A stretch of DNA of 22,908 nt from JAPLDA01 sp043742705 (GTDB lineage Bacteria > Bacteroidota > Bacteroidia > AKYH767-A > 2013-40CM-41-45): positions 1-22,908 of the forward strand of contig JAYTXY010000082.1 of assembly GCA_043742705.1 (NCBI GenBank). Reading direction: 5' to 3'. Below are positions 8,347 through 14,220 of the stretch, one piece after another; positions within the stretch are counted from its first letter, which is position 1; every line of letters starts with the position of its first letter. Made by a program: the position numbers and the translations under genes. Below the pieces are notes generated by a model, which did not search any database, was not told the DNA's origin, and saw only the letters and a program-made list of their open reading frames with translations.

Positions 8347-8377
8347 TCCCTTCAAAATTTCTTTACCAATACAGTCA

Positions 8378-8394
8378 TGATAACCTTGTTATCA
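8378..8394. promoter_or_regulatory. Small hairpin in the rpsU-xerC leader
   Basis: TGATAAC and GTTATCA form a perfect 7-bp stem with a three-base loop about 30 bases before the terminator stem, in the same leader. Its closeness to the terminator makes it a candidate part of a regulatory RNA, but a stem this short could be chance. Confidence 0.3.
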
Positions 8395-8442
8395 ATGGTC
8401 AGGTAAATATACGTTTTTATTTCCTTCGGTCTTAAAAAAGAA

Positions 8443-8637
8443 TTACAATACTCCGGTTCTTTTCAACACCTCAAGGTAACGAGCGTGAATAACCTGTTGA
8501 CGTCTTTCAACAGAAGGTTTTTCAAAAGCCTGACGTCTGCGAAGTTCACGAACAACACCGGTGCGCTCAAATTTCTTTTTGAATTTCTTCAAAGCCTTAT
8601 CAATCGGCTCATTTTCTTTAATAGGTACAATAATCAT
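8443..8637 (-). CDS. rpsU: 30S ribosomal protein bS21
   Basis: This is a 64-residue, strongly basic small-subunit protein. MIIVPIKENEPIDKALKKFK, the central arginine-rich RELRRRQAFEKPS and the basic tail HARYLEVLKRTG are diagnostic of bS21. It binds near the 3' end of 16S rRNA. In Bacteroidia it helps to hide the anti-Shine-Dalgarno sequence, according to work on Flavobacterium johnsoniae ribosomes. ATG 8637 has an A-rich upstream region without a Shine-Dalgarno. A near-consensus Bacteroidota promoter lies just upstream, and a hairpin-plus-T terminator lies about 100 bases downstream. It heads the rpsU-xerC-hpf group. Confidence 0.97.
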   Translation of the reverse strand: MIIVPIKENEPIDKALKKFKKKFERTGVVRELRRRQAFEKPSVERRQQVIHARYLEVLKRTGVL

Positions 8638-8658
8638 CGTTTAAATTTGTTTGGGACG

Positions 8659-8689
8659 CAAAAATAAAGATTTTTCTTAAACATCCAAA
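8659..8689 (-). promoter_or_regulatory. Promoter of rpsU (Bacteroidota sigma-ABfr type)
   Basis: On the minus strand TTTG (8689 to 8686) is followed after exactly 19 bases by TATTTTTG (8666 to 8659). This matches the Bacteroidota -33/-7 consensus of TTTG and TAnnTTTG. The -7 box ends 21 bases before the rpsU ATG, a normal leader length. It is the best promoter match I found in the window. Confidence 0.75.
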
Positions 8690-8700
8690 GGATTTTTTGA

Positions 8701-8816
8701 AGCGAGACTTCCCGCCCAAAATGACCGCTCTTCCCGCCATCCGCTCCAAGTCCGTCTGCCCTAAAGCCTTCGCTATGCGGGCTTTCCGCTACTGCCGGGG
8801 CTGGTTAGAGACTGCC
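8701..8816. other. GC-rich structured intergenic island
   Basis: Between 8701 and 8820 I count 72 G or C in 120 bases (60%), clearly above the AT-rich surroundings. No sensible reading frame fits. AAAGCC and GGCTTT can pair around positions 8762-8786, and CCGC words recur. It may be a repeat element or a structured RNA rather than a gene. It makes up most of the 344-base gene-free stretch 8638-8981, together with the rpsU promoter, a terminator and a dehydrogenase relic. Confidence 0.4.
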
Positions 8817-8836
8817 AAAAAACCGTTAAAACGGTT
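8817..8836 (-). terminator. Small intrinsic terminator downstream of the phosphoesterase
   Basis: Read on the minus strand, AACCGT and ACGGTT form a perfect 6-bp stem with a TTTA loop, and the T-run that follows overlaps the end of the stem. It lies about 145 bases after the phosphoesterase stop and is the only terminator-like structure before rpsU. The stem is short and moderate in GC. Confidence 0.45.
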
Positions 8837-8876
8837 CTCTATCCACCAAATCTCAATAGCATGATCGCTCAAAATA

Positions 8877-8908
8877 TTATTTCAAAATTGCCCGTGCAAT
8901 CACGAGTT
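8877..8908 (-). pseudogene. Relic of an acyl-CoA dehydrogenase 3' end
   Basis: Positions 8876-8908 match 12398-12430, the 3' end of the intact acyl-CoA dehydrogenase gene, at 31 of 33 bases. On the minus strand they still read LVIARAILK followed by TAA, against LVIAREILK and TAA in the intact gene. Nothing further upstream resembles the family. A match this long is far beyond chance, so this is a scar of a duplication, a recombination event or a lost paralogue. Confidence 0.6.
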
Positions 8909-8981
8909 GACCACAATAAAATTGTAGGCTGTGCCATTATTTTGAATTGATAAGATATCGGAAATCCTCCTGAAAAGGAAT

Positions 8982-10145
8982 TTATTCAATTACAACCTTA
9001 CCTGAGGAAACCTTGGACTCACCATTGATGAGCTGGTAAAAATAGATTCCACTTTTCAATCCTTCGCGGTCGAAAACAAAATTTCCTTTTTGCTCAGCAA
9101 ATTCCTTTGTAAGATCTCTCACCTTGTTTCCGATTAAGTCAAACAGCACCAACTGCATCGCTGAAAAATCTGCAGCACCTGAAAATCGAATAGACGCCTT
9201 CATTGAAACCGGGTTCGGATAAAATGAAATCCCTGTAATCGTTTCATGCTGGTTCATTCCCGTTGGTACGATCCAGCATTCTGTAATCGCTTGTGCAGTT
9301 GAACTCGCACCGGCATAAGTCAGACCATACATTTCTTCAAGCGTTCTAAGAATGTTATAGTGATTGTATGTAATCGTATTGTAAAATCCGGGCTGAACCA
9401 TCTGTCCCGAAAAAACAGTAACAATCTTATTGGTGGACGCTGAATTTTCATCTTCATCAAAGGTGAGGATGAACAAACTATTGTGTGTATTCGCCCAGGT
9501 AATGTATGCGCTTAAATTGGTTTGCACCCAGGTATCACCGGTAGTAATAGTAGCAGGATCCGTTCCATTGTGCATGTCATGATCCATGTCAGGTACAACG
9601 AATGATACTTTAGGAAGAGTAGTGTAATCACTTGGAAAGGTTGTGAAAGGCTGATTAGAATTTGAAGGTATTCGATTTGCTCCCGTTCCCTGCCAGTCAA
9701 CCCATGGCGCATGCTTGCGCGCATACTGACCAGACGTTGTAGCGGTGCTTCCAACAGAAGGTAATCCTTGAGAGTAAGCAGCGAAAGAATACCCTGCAGC
9801 AACCAATGAGCCACCAAGGTTTGCCGTTGACCACGGAGTTCCTGCTGGAAGGTTGTCTGTTGTCACTCCCTGGTTGGAACCGGAAAACAACATCAGGTAA
9901 TTCGGCTGGCTGGGATGCGCTAACGCATACGAGGCTCCGAAACTAGCGTTGGCAGTTGCTAATGAATTGATGAAAGGAGCGGCTGATGAACCGATGATCT
10001 GAGAATAGCCGTGATTCTCCATGATGCAAATCACGATGTGATCAGGAACGGGCAACACAGCATTCACCGTTTTTGTTGACATCATAACAACTGCTGTTAT
10101 GAAAGTCGTCACTGGAAATAATTTTCGTTGTATAGAATGTTTCAT
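8982..10145 (-). CDS. Secreted phosphoesterase (acid phosphatase/phospholipase C family) with T9SS type A sorting domain
   Basis: This is a 387-residue exported hydrolase. Residues 1-29 form a signal peptide ending V-N-A. Residues about 33-295 are an alkaline-phosphatase-superfamily phosphoesterase of the PF04185 type: MENHGYSQIIG (42-52) with its metal-binding Glu-Asn, AHPSQPNYLMLFSG, PDMDHDMHNG, FDEDEN and NHYNILRTLEEMYGL. This pattern fits acid phosphatases and phosphatidylinositol phosphatases better than the larger phospholipases C. Residues about 300-387 are a T9SS type A tail: ISFYPNPVSMKASIRF, then a beta sandwich ending SGKVVIE. The protein should cross the outer membrane through the type IX system and be released or surface-attached. 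It may scavenge phosphate, but the substrate cannot be read from sequence. It is separated from its neighbours by gaps on both sides. Confidence 0.88.
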   Translation of the reverse strand: MKHSIQRKLFPVTTFITAVVMMSTKTVNAVLPVPDHIVICIMENHGYSQIIGSSAAPFINSLATANASFGASYALAHPSQPNYLMLFSGSNQGVTTDNLPAGTPWSTANLGGSLVAAGYSFAAYSQGLPSVGSTATTSGQYARKHAPWVDWQGTGANRIPSNSNQPFTTFPSDYTTLPKVSFVVPDMDHDMHNGTDPATITTGDTWVQTNLSAYITWANTHNSLFILTFDEDENSASTNKIVTVFSGQMVQPGFYNTITYNHYNILRTLEEMYGLTYAGASSTAQAITECWIVPTGMNQHETITGISFYPNPVSMKASIRFSGAADFSAMQLVLFDLIGNKVRDLTKEFAEQKGNFVFDREGLKSGIYFYQLINGESKVSSGKVVIE

Positions 10146-10247
10146 CTCTCGTTTATACTTTTTGATTGACTAAAAATAAATTCGGGATAAAGGAACATTG
10201 TCTTCCTGTAGTTCGTGTGAGCCTTTACACAAATCATCCTTGTTTCT

Positions 10248-10994
10248 TCAGGGAACTTTGCTCTTAAAAGCAGAGTTGAGTTTGATAGTTGACATAAGTA
10301 TCAACACTGCGAGAATTCCAAAGAGTATCAGCGATGAACCCATTGTTCCAAAATTCAATCCGCCTTTTTCAATTGGCTTTGTGAGCAAGTCGCCAAAGGT
10401 CGCACCGAACGGACGAGTCAATACAAATGCCGACCAAAACAATAACACGTGAGAAAGTTTCGTGAAATAGTACGCTAAAACTAAAAGCAATAATAAACTT
10501 CCAATGAGTATGGCTCCGCCGGAAAATCCAAGGCCTGAATCGTCTGCTAAAAAATCACCGAGCGCTGTTCCCAAGGTGTTTGAAAATAAAATAGCAGTCC
10601 AGTAAAAGAGTTCTCCACGCTTTGACTTAATCGCTGTTACCGACAATGATTTTTCAATTGACTTCCATAGTGTAAGTGTTACAATTAAGAGAGCCATAAG
10701 AATTATTGAACCTGTTGCATATCCCAATGCAAGCGTTCTGTCCATGTAATCAGACATAGTGGTCCCTGCAGTGCTTGTAGCAAGAATAACGAGCCAATAA
10801 ATTAAAGGAATAAAATTTTTCGAAAGAAGCTGCATCAAAAGCACTGCAAGAAAAAAACTCAATAGGATTGCAGAACTCACAGCATAGCCAACGTGTAATG
10901 TCATCGACAATAAATCACCGGCAGTTTCTCCCAATGTGGTCGCACATATTTTCATAATCCAAAATGCAACGGTAATTTGCGGGAGTTTGTTCAT
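10248..10994 (-). CDS. COG4705-like multi-pass membrane protein with four internal repeats
   Basis: This is a 248-residue inner-membrane protein with about eight hydrophobic helices and no signal peptide. It resembles the uncharacterised COG4705 family, typified by an N-terminal 'FWIMKICATTLGETAGD' segment; its function is unknown. A G-x-x-x-(G/S)-D motif recurs four times: GETAGD 22-27, GTTMSD 77-82, GTALGD 142-147 and GATFGD 197-202. The spacings are 55, 65 and 55, each motif is followed by a second hydrophobic segment, and the pattern suggests two rounds of duplication. Four similarly placed aspartates invite a cation-binding or transport role, which is inference only. ATG 10994 lies 1 base after the stop of the upstream small membrane gene, so the two are almost certainly translated from one mRNA. 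Confidence 0.8.
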   Translation of the reverse strand: MNKLPQITVAFWIMKICATTLGETAGDLLSMTLHVGYAVSSAILLSFFLAVLLMQLLSKNFIPLIYWLVILATSTAGTTMSDYMDRTLALGYATGSIILMALLIVTLTLWKSIEKSLSVTAIKSKRGELFYWTAILFSNTLGTALGDFLADDSGLGFSGGAILIGSLLLLLVLAYYFTKLSHVLLFWSAFVLTRPFGATFGDLLTKPIEKGGLNFGTMGSSLILFGILAVLILMSTIKLNSAFKSKVP

Positions 10995-10995
10995 C

Positions 10996-11421
10996 TCAAT
11001 CAGTGATTTTGTTTTGTGTTTCCTGAGTATCTTCCTTCATGAACTCAAGATAAAATTCATACGCCATAAACCACAATGAATAAACCGTGAGACGCCCCCA
11101 AAAATCTATGAACGGTAATGCTTTCGGATCGGTGCTGAGTTTATCAAAATAACCCATCAGCAGAAAAAAAGGAATGTTGACGCACACAATAAAAATCAGT
11201 ATTCGTTTTAAAACTATTTTTTCAACGATGTATTTTCTATACAGGGCATACCCGACAAACCAAAGAGAGTACACGCATAATCGTCCCCAAAAGTCTATAA
11301 AAACTAAATCCTTTGGATCGGTACTTAGTTTTTCCAGATAAGCAAGCAACAAAAAAATAAACGCATTTGCGCCTACAATGGTCACCAATACCTGGTTGAT
11401 TATTTTTTTATTTTTTGTCAT
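10996..11421 (-). CDS. Small four-helix membrane protein, internally duplicated, function unknown
   Basis: I do not recognise this 141-residue protein. It has four hydrophobic segments: about 10-29, 48-65, 72-91 and 111-128. Residues 32-61 and 95-124 are near copies, identical at 23 of 30 positions and sharing LSTDPK, FIDFWGRL and VYSLWF, 63 residues apart. Each half is a helix, a conserved LSTDP-FIDFWGRL loop, and a second helix. The DNA of the two halves has diverged more than the protein, so both loops seem to be under selection. The gene is 1 base upstream of the COG4705-like gene and follows a strong terminator, so its own promoter must lie in the few bases between the terminator and ATG 11421 or expression must rely on read-through. 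The charged tail (KEDTQETQNK) is probably cytoplasmic. Confidence 0.75.
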   Translation of the reverse strand: MTKNKKIINQVLVTIVGANAFIFLLLAYLEKLSTDPKDLVFIDFWGRLCVYSLWFVGYALYRKYIVEKIVLKRILIFIVCVNIPFFLLMGYFDKLSTDPKALPFIDFWGRLTVYSLWFMAYEFYLEFMKEDTQETQNKITD

Positions 11422-11426
11422 GTTCT

Positions 11427-11466
11427 AAAAAATTTAAAACGAGAGAGCGTCAATGACGCTCTCTCG
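11427..11466 (-). terminator. Strong intrinsic terminator after the PepSY-like gene
   Basis: CGAGAGAGCGTC and GACGCTCTCTCG form a perfect 12-bp, GC-rich stem with a three-base loop (11440-11466). On the minus strand it is followed by TTTTAAATTTTTT. It starts 8 bases past the PepSY-like stop codon and separates that gene from the two membrane-protein genes. Confidence 0.88.
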
Positions 11467-11474
11467 CCGGGTAT

Positions 11475-11900
11475 TTATTCTTTCGTTTGAGTTCCATCAG
11501 GAGTGTAAAATAGTTCAACAATTTTTTTTCCCTGCTTTATCTCCACCTCATATTTAATTCCGCCTTCAGACTTTTCAATTTTCGAAACTGACTTCAAAAC
11601 CGATTCCTTGTATGAAGCACTGTGCACTTTTTTCACAGCATCAGGAAGTTGATTAAATGTAAATGGATATTCAGTCTCCAGCCATTTTCCGCTATCACTG
11701 AAATTGGCTGAATAGTGTTCGCTCTTCCAGACAAACGCTGCTTCGAATTCGTGAGAACCCTCTTTGTTCCACTTTATTTGTGTCGCGCCCGGGAATTTTT
11801 GGTTGAATGCTGTTGTAACAGCAACCGGTGTTTTGCTTTGAGCAAAACTTGTTGCAAAGGCACATATCATACCCATTGCAACGAAAATTTCTTTTTTCAT
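11475..11900 (-). CDS. Exported PepSY-like domain protein
   Basis: This is a 141-residue periplasmic protein with signal peptide MKKEIFVAMGMICAFATSFA, cleaved before Gln21 or nearby. The mature part carries two repeats of the PepSY-like (DUF2874-type) fold. The first is VAVTTAFNQKFPGATQIKWNKEG followed by FEAAF and WLETEYPF. The second is LPDAVKKVHSASYKESVLKSVSKIE followed by IKYEVEIKQGKKIVELFYTPDG. The family is common in Bacteroidota; its members are small secreted proteins thought to bind or inhibit partners, and none of their roles can be assigned here. A strong terminator follows at once. The gene lies 65 bases downstream of the histidine-rich exported protein gene. Confidence 0.85.
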   Translation of the reverse strand: MKKEIFVAMGMICAFATSFAQSKTPVAVTTAFNQKFPGATQIKWNKEGSHEFEAAFVWKSEHYSANFSDSGKWLETEYPFTFNQLPDAVKKVHSASYKESVLKSVSKIEKSEGGIKYEVEIKQGKKIVELFYTPDGTQTKE

Positions 11901-11965
11901 TTTTTGCCTGATTAAATGTTATTAAAAACTCAAGTTGTCGCCTATTGAAAAACAAAATCAAATAA

Positions 11966-12361
11966 TCAGGCTGCTATAGGAGGACGGAAGACTCCGGAAG
12001 TATAGTCTGAAGGTAAAAAGCTGTTTGATGGAATTGAAGGTCGAAGATCAACAGGACATAACTTTGAAATGGAAAAAGAAAAGCAACTAACAAAAGAAAC
12101 AGTTACCTGTCCTTGATGATGAGTTTGTATCGGTTGATGCGGCTTTTGACTGTCACCGTTATCATGCTTGTCAAAAACACTGTCGATATTTATAAGATGA
12201 TCGGTAATAAAATCAAGAGGTGTCATGTCTCTGTCTTCTGTCGATTTGCAGTGTCGGTACATGTCCGGTAAATCCGTTAACATTGAAAAATTGCCTTGCG
12301 GTAAACAAAGGTTCACGATCAAGTAGTAACTAAAAAGCAATATGGAAATTAAACGTGTCAA
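11966..12361 (-). CDS. Small exported histidine-rich protein, function unknown
   Basis: This is a 131-residue protein with a hydrophobic N-terminus (ISILLFSYYLIVNLCLP). It has a polar middle rich in His and Asp (KHDNGDSQKPHQPIQTHHQG) and ends SGVFRPPIAA. That last motif resembles the 'F(R/Q)PP' endings of small exported proteins encoded next to heavy-metal efflux genes in Bacteroidota. A metal-sensing or metal-binding role is therefore plausible but unproven. The start is TTG 12361, the only start that keeps the signal-like segment; the first internal ATG would remove it. It begins 37 bases after the acyl-CoA dehydrogenase stop and could be transcribed with that gene. No CusA/CzcA-type pump is in the window. 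Confidence 0.55.
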   Translation of the reverse strand: MTRLISILLFSYYLIVNLCLPQGNFSMLTDLPDMYRHCKSTEDRDMTPLDFITDHLINIDSVFDKHDNGDSQKPHQPIQTHHQGQVTVSFVSCFSFSISKLCPVDLRPSIPSNSFLPSDYTSGVFRPPIAA

Positions 12362-12398
12362 TTCAGTCCGGATAAATAGATAACCTCACTTCAAATTA

Positions 12399-13538
12399 TT
12401 ATTTCAAAATCTCCCGTGCAATCACGAGTTTCTGAATCTCGGAAGTTCCCTCGCCGATCGTGCAGAGTTTTGAATCGCGGTAAAATTTTTCAACGGGAAA
12501 GTCTTTAGTGTATCCATAGCCTCCAAAAATCTGAACAGCTTCCGTGGAAACTCTCACAGAAACTTCAGAAGCATAATATTTTGCAAAGGCGCCTTCCTTT
12601 GTCATTTTCTCTCCTTTGTTTTTCAAATGCGCTGCGTGAAAAGTAAGCAGTTCTGCTGCTTCAATTTGCGTTGCCATGTCAGCCAGTTTAAAAGAGATTC
12701 CCTGGAATTCGCAAATAGGTTTTCCAAACTGGTGACGTTCTTTGGAATATTTAAGCGATGCCTCGTATGCACCTTTTGCAATGCCAAGTGCAAGTGCTGC
12801 AATGGATATACGACCTCCATCCAACACTTTCATCGATTGCACGAAACCATCTCCTACTTTACCCATCACCTGGTTTTTGGAAATACGGCAGTTGTCAAAA
12901 ATCATCTCCGTGGTTTCAGATGCACGCATACCAAGTTTGTTTTCTTTTCTTCCTCCTGAAAAACCCGGTGTTCCCTTCTCAACAATGAAAGCTGTCATTC
13001 CATGCGAATCACCTTTTTCTCCTGTTCGTGCAATCACTACTGACACATCGCATGATTTACCATGCGTGATCCAGCATTTCGTTCCGTTGAGAACAAAATG
13101 ATCTCCATCTTGTTTTGCAACACACGACATGTTTCCTGCATCGGAACCTGTTCCCGGTTCTGTGAGTCCCCACGCTCCTATCCACTCTGCCGTTGCGAGC
13201 TTTGGCAAATATTTTTTCTTCTGCTCTTCGTTTCCGAATTGAAGAATATGTCCTGTACAAAGTGAGTTGTGTGCAGCCATCGACAAACCAATTGAGCCGC
13301 ATACTTTCGCCAGTTCCGAAATAGCTGTTACGTATTCGAAATAACCAAGTCCTGCTCCTCCATATTCCTGTGGCACCAGAACACCCATCAATCCAAGCTC
13401 CCCGAGTTTTTTAAAAACTTCAACAGGAAAGATCTGTTCCTCATCCCACTTCATCATATCGGGTTTGATATGCACTTCGCAAAATTTGCGAACGGTTTCG
13501 GCAATCATAATTTGATTTTCGGTGAGACTGAAATCCAT
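12399..13538 (-). CDS. Acyl-CoA dehydrogenase (short-chain/butyryl type)
   Basis: This is a 379-residue FAD-dependent dehydrogenase that introduces the alpha-beta double bond into acyl-CoA in fatty-acid or branched-chain amino-acid breakdown. The three family domains are all present: the N-terminal helices from MDFSLTENQ, the FAD/substrate beta domain (AWGLTEPGTGSDAGNM, then CWITHG) and the C-terminal helical domain (RHQFGKPICEFQGI, QIFGGYGYTKDFPVEKFYRD). Glu363 in IGEGTSEIQ is the catalytic base. I use ATG 13538, which gives the usual family length. The upstream ATG 13589 overlaps the apt stop as TGATG but adds 17 residues that look like translated intergenic sequence. The chain-length specificity cannot be read by eye. 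A 33-base copy of its 3' end lies at 8876-8908. Confidence 0.93.
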   Translation of the reverse strand: MDFSLTENQIMIAETVRKFCEVHIKPDMMKWDEEQIFPVEVFKKLGELGLMGVLVPQEYGGAGLGYFEYVTAISELAKVCGSIGLSMAAHNSLCTGHILQFGNEEQKKKYLPKLATAEWIGAWGLTEPGTGSDAGNMSCVAKQDGDHFVLNGTKCWITHGKSCDVSVVIARTGEKGDSHGMTAFIVEKGTPGFSGGRKENKLGMRASETTEMIFDNCRISKNQVMGKVGDGFVQSMKVLDGGRISIAALALGIAKGAYEASLKYSKERHQFGKPICEFQGISFKLADMATQIEAAELLTFHAAHLKNKGEKMTKEGAFAKYYASEVSVRVSTEAVQIFGGYGYTKDFPVEKFYRDSKLCTIGEGTSEIQKLVIAREILK

Positions 13539-13588
13539 TTTTGTTTCGGAGTTAAGAGTTGGTACTTCGGTGAAAGAATTTGAGTTCA

Positions 13589-14119
13589 TCAGTAATTTAC
13601 CAAAGAGTTAATATTCGATGAATGCTTTTTAAGAACATCGTTCCCTTTCAAAAAATCGAGTGTTACAAGAAATGCAAAGCCGGCAATATTTCCTTTTTGC
13701 ATCTTCACCAGTTCTGCTGCTGCTGCTGCAGTGCCGCCGGTTGCTAAAAGATCATCGTGAATGAGCACGTTGCTTCCGGGTTTGATAGCATCTACATGAA
13801 CTTCCATAATGGATGAACCATACTCCAAATCGTATTTGTAAGAAATTGTTTTGAACGGAAGTTTTCCATGCTTGCGGACAGGAACAAACGGAACATTGAA
13901 TTTTTGCGCGAGCATCATGCCGAATAAAAATCCACGGCTTTCGACACCAACAATACAATCAATATTCTTTCCTGAGAACAAAGAATGAAACTCGTCAACA
14001 ATATCTTTACACAAAGCCGGATCTTTTAAAATCGGTGTGATGTCTTTGAATAAAATTCCCGGCTTTGGAAAGTCAGGAACATCACGGATGGCGGATTGGA
14101 TTCGTTCTTGGAGAGACAT
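13589..14119 (-). CDS. apt: Adenine phosphoribosyltransferase
   Basis: This 176-residue cytoplasmic enzyme converts adenine and PRPP to AMP for purine salvage. The length is normal. The PRPP-binding loop NVLIHDDLLATGGTA (117-131) is intact, as are the N-terminal FPKPGILFKDITPIL (17-31) and the base-binding VGVESRGFLFG (58-68) motifs that separate Apt from other phosphoribosyltransferases. The stop codon overlaps an in-frame ATG of the acyl-CoA dehydrogenase frame by one base (TGATG), so the two genes probably share an mRNA. The 101-base upstream gap holds a GTTCA-type repeat and no convincing promoter box. Confidence 0.95.
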   Translation of the reverse strand: MSLQERIQSAIRDVPDFPKPGILFKDITPILKDPALCKDIVDEFHSLFSGKNIDCIVGVESRGFLFGMMLAQKFNVPFVPVRKHGKLPFKTISYKYDLEYGSSIMEVHVDAIKPGSNVLIHDDLLATGGTAAAAAELVKMQKGNIAGFAFLVTLDFLKGNDVLKKHSSNINSLVNY

Positions 14120-14130
14120 TTGTTTTATTG

Positions 14131-14203
14131 GTTCAATAGTTCACTCGTTCATTTGTCAATTCGTACTTAGTTATTAATCATTCAGATTGATTGACGAATG
14201 TAA
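14131..14203. repeat. GTTCA-type degenerate repeat with an inverted partner
   Basis: GTTCAATA, TTCACTC and GTTCATTT follow one another at 14131-14154. The segment GTTCATTTGTCAAT (14147-14160) is partly mirrored by ATTGACGAATGTAAC downstream (about 14189-14203), so an imperfect hairpin is possible. It lies between the HhH protein gene and apt. Confidence 0.4.
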
Positions 14204-14220
14204 CACTGACAATTGAATTC

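Noticed and set aside
7412..8442. A dif-like Xer recombination site next to xerC
   Set aside because: No 28-base site with two 11-base inverted arms is visible near the gene; the hairpins there fit terminator roles.
13539..13589. ATG 13589 as the real start of the acyl-CoA dehydrogenase
   Set aside because: The TGATG overlap with apt is attractive, but the 17 added residues have no counterpart in the family and the DNA resembles intergenic sequence. It is not fully excluded.
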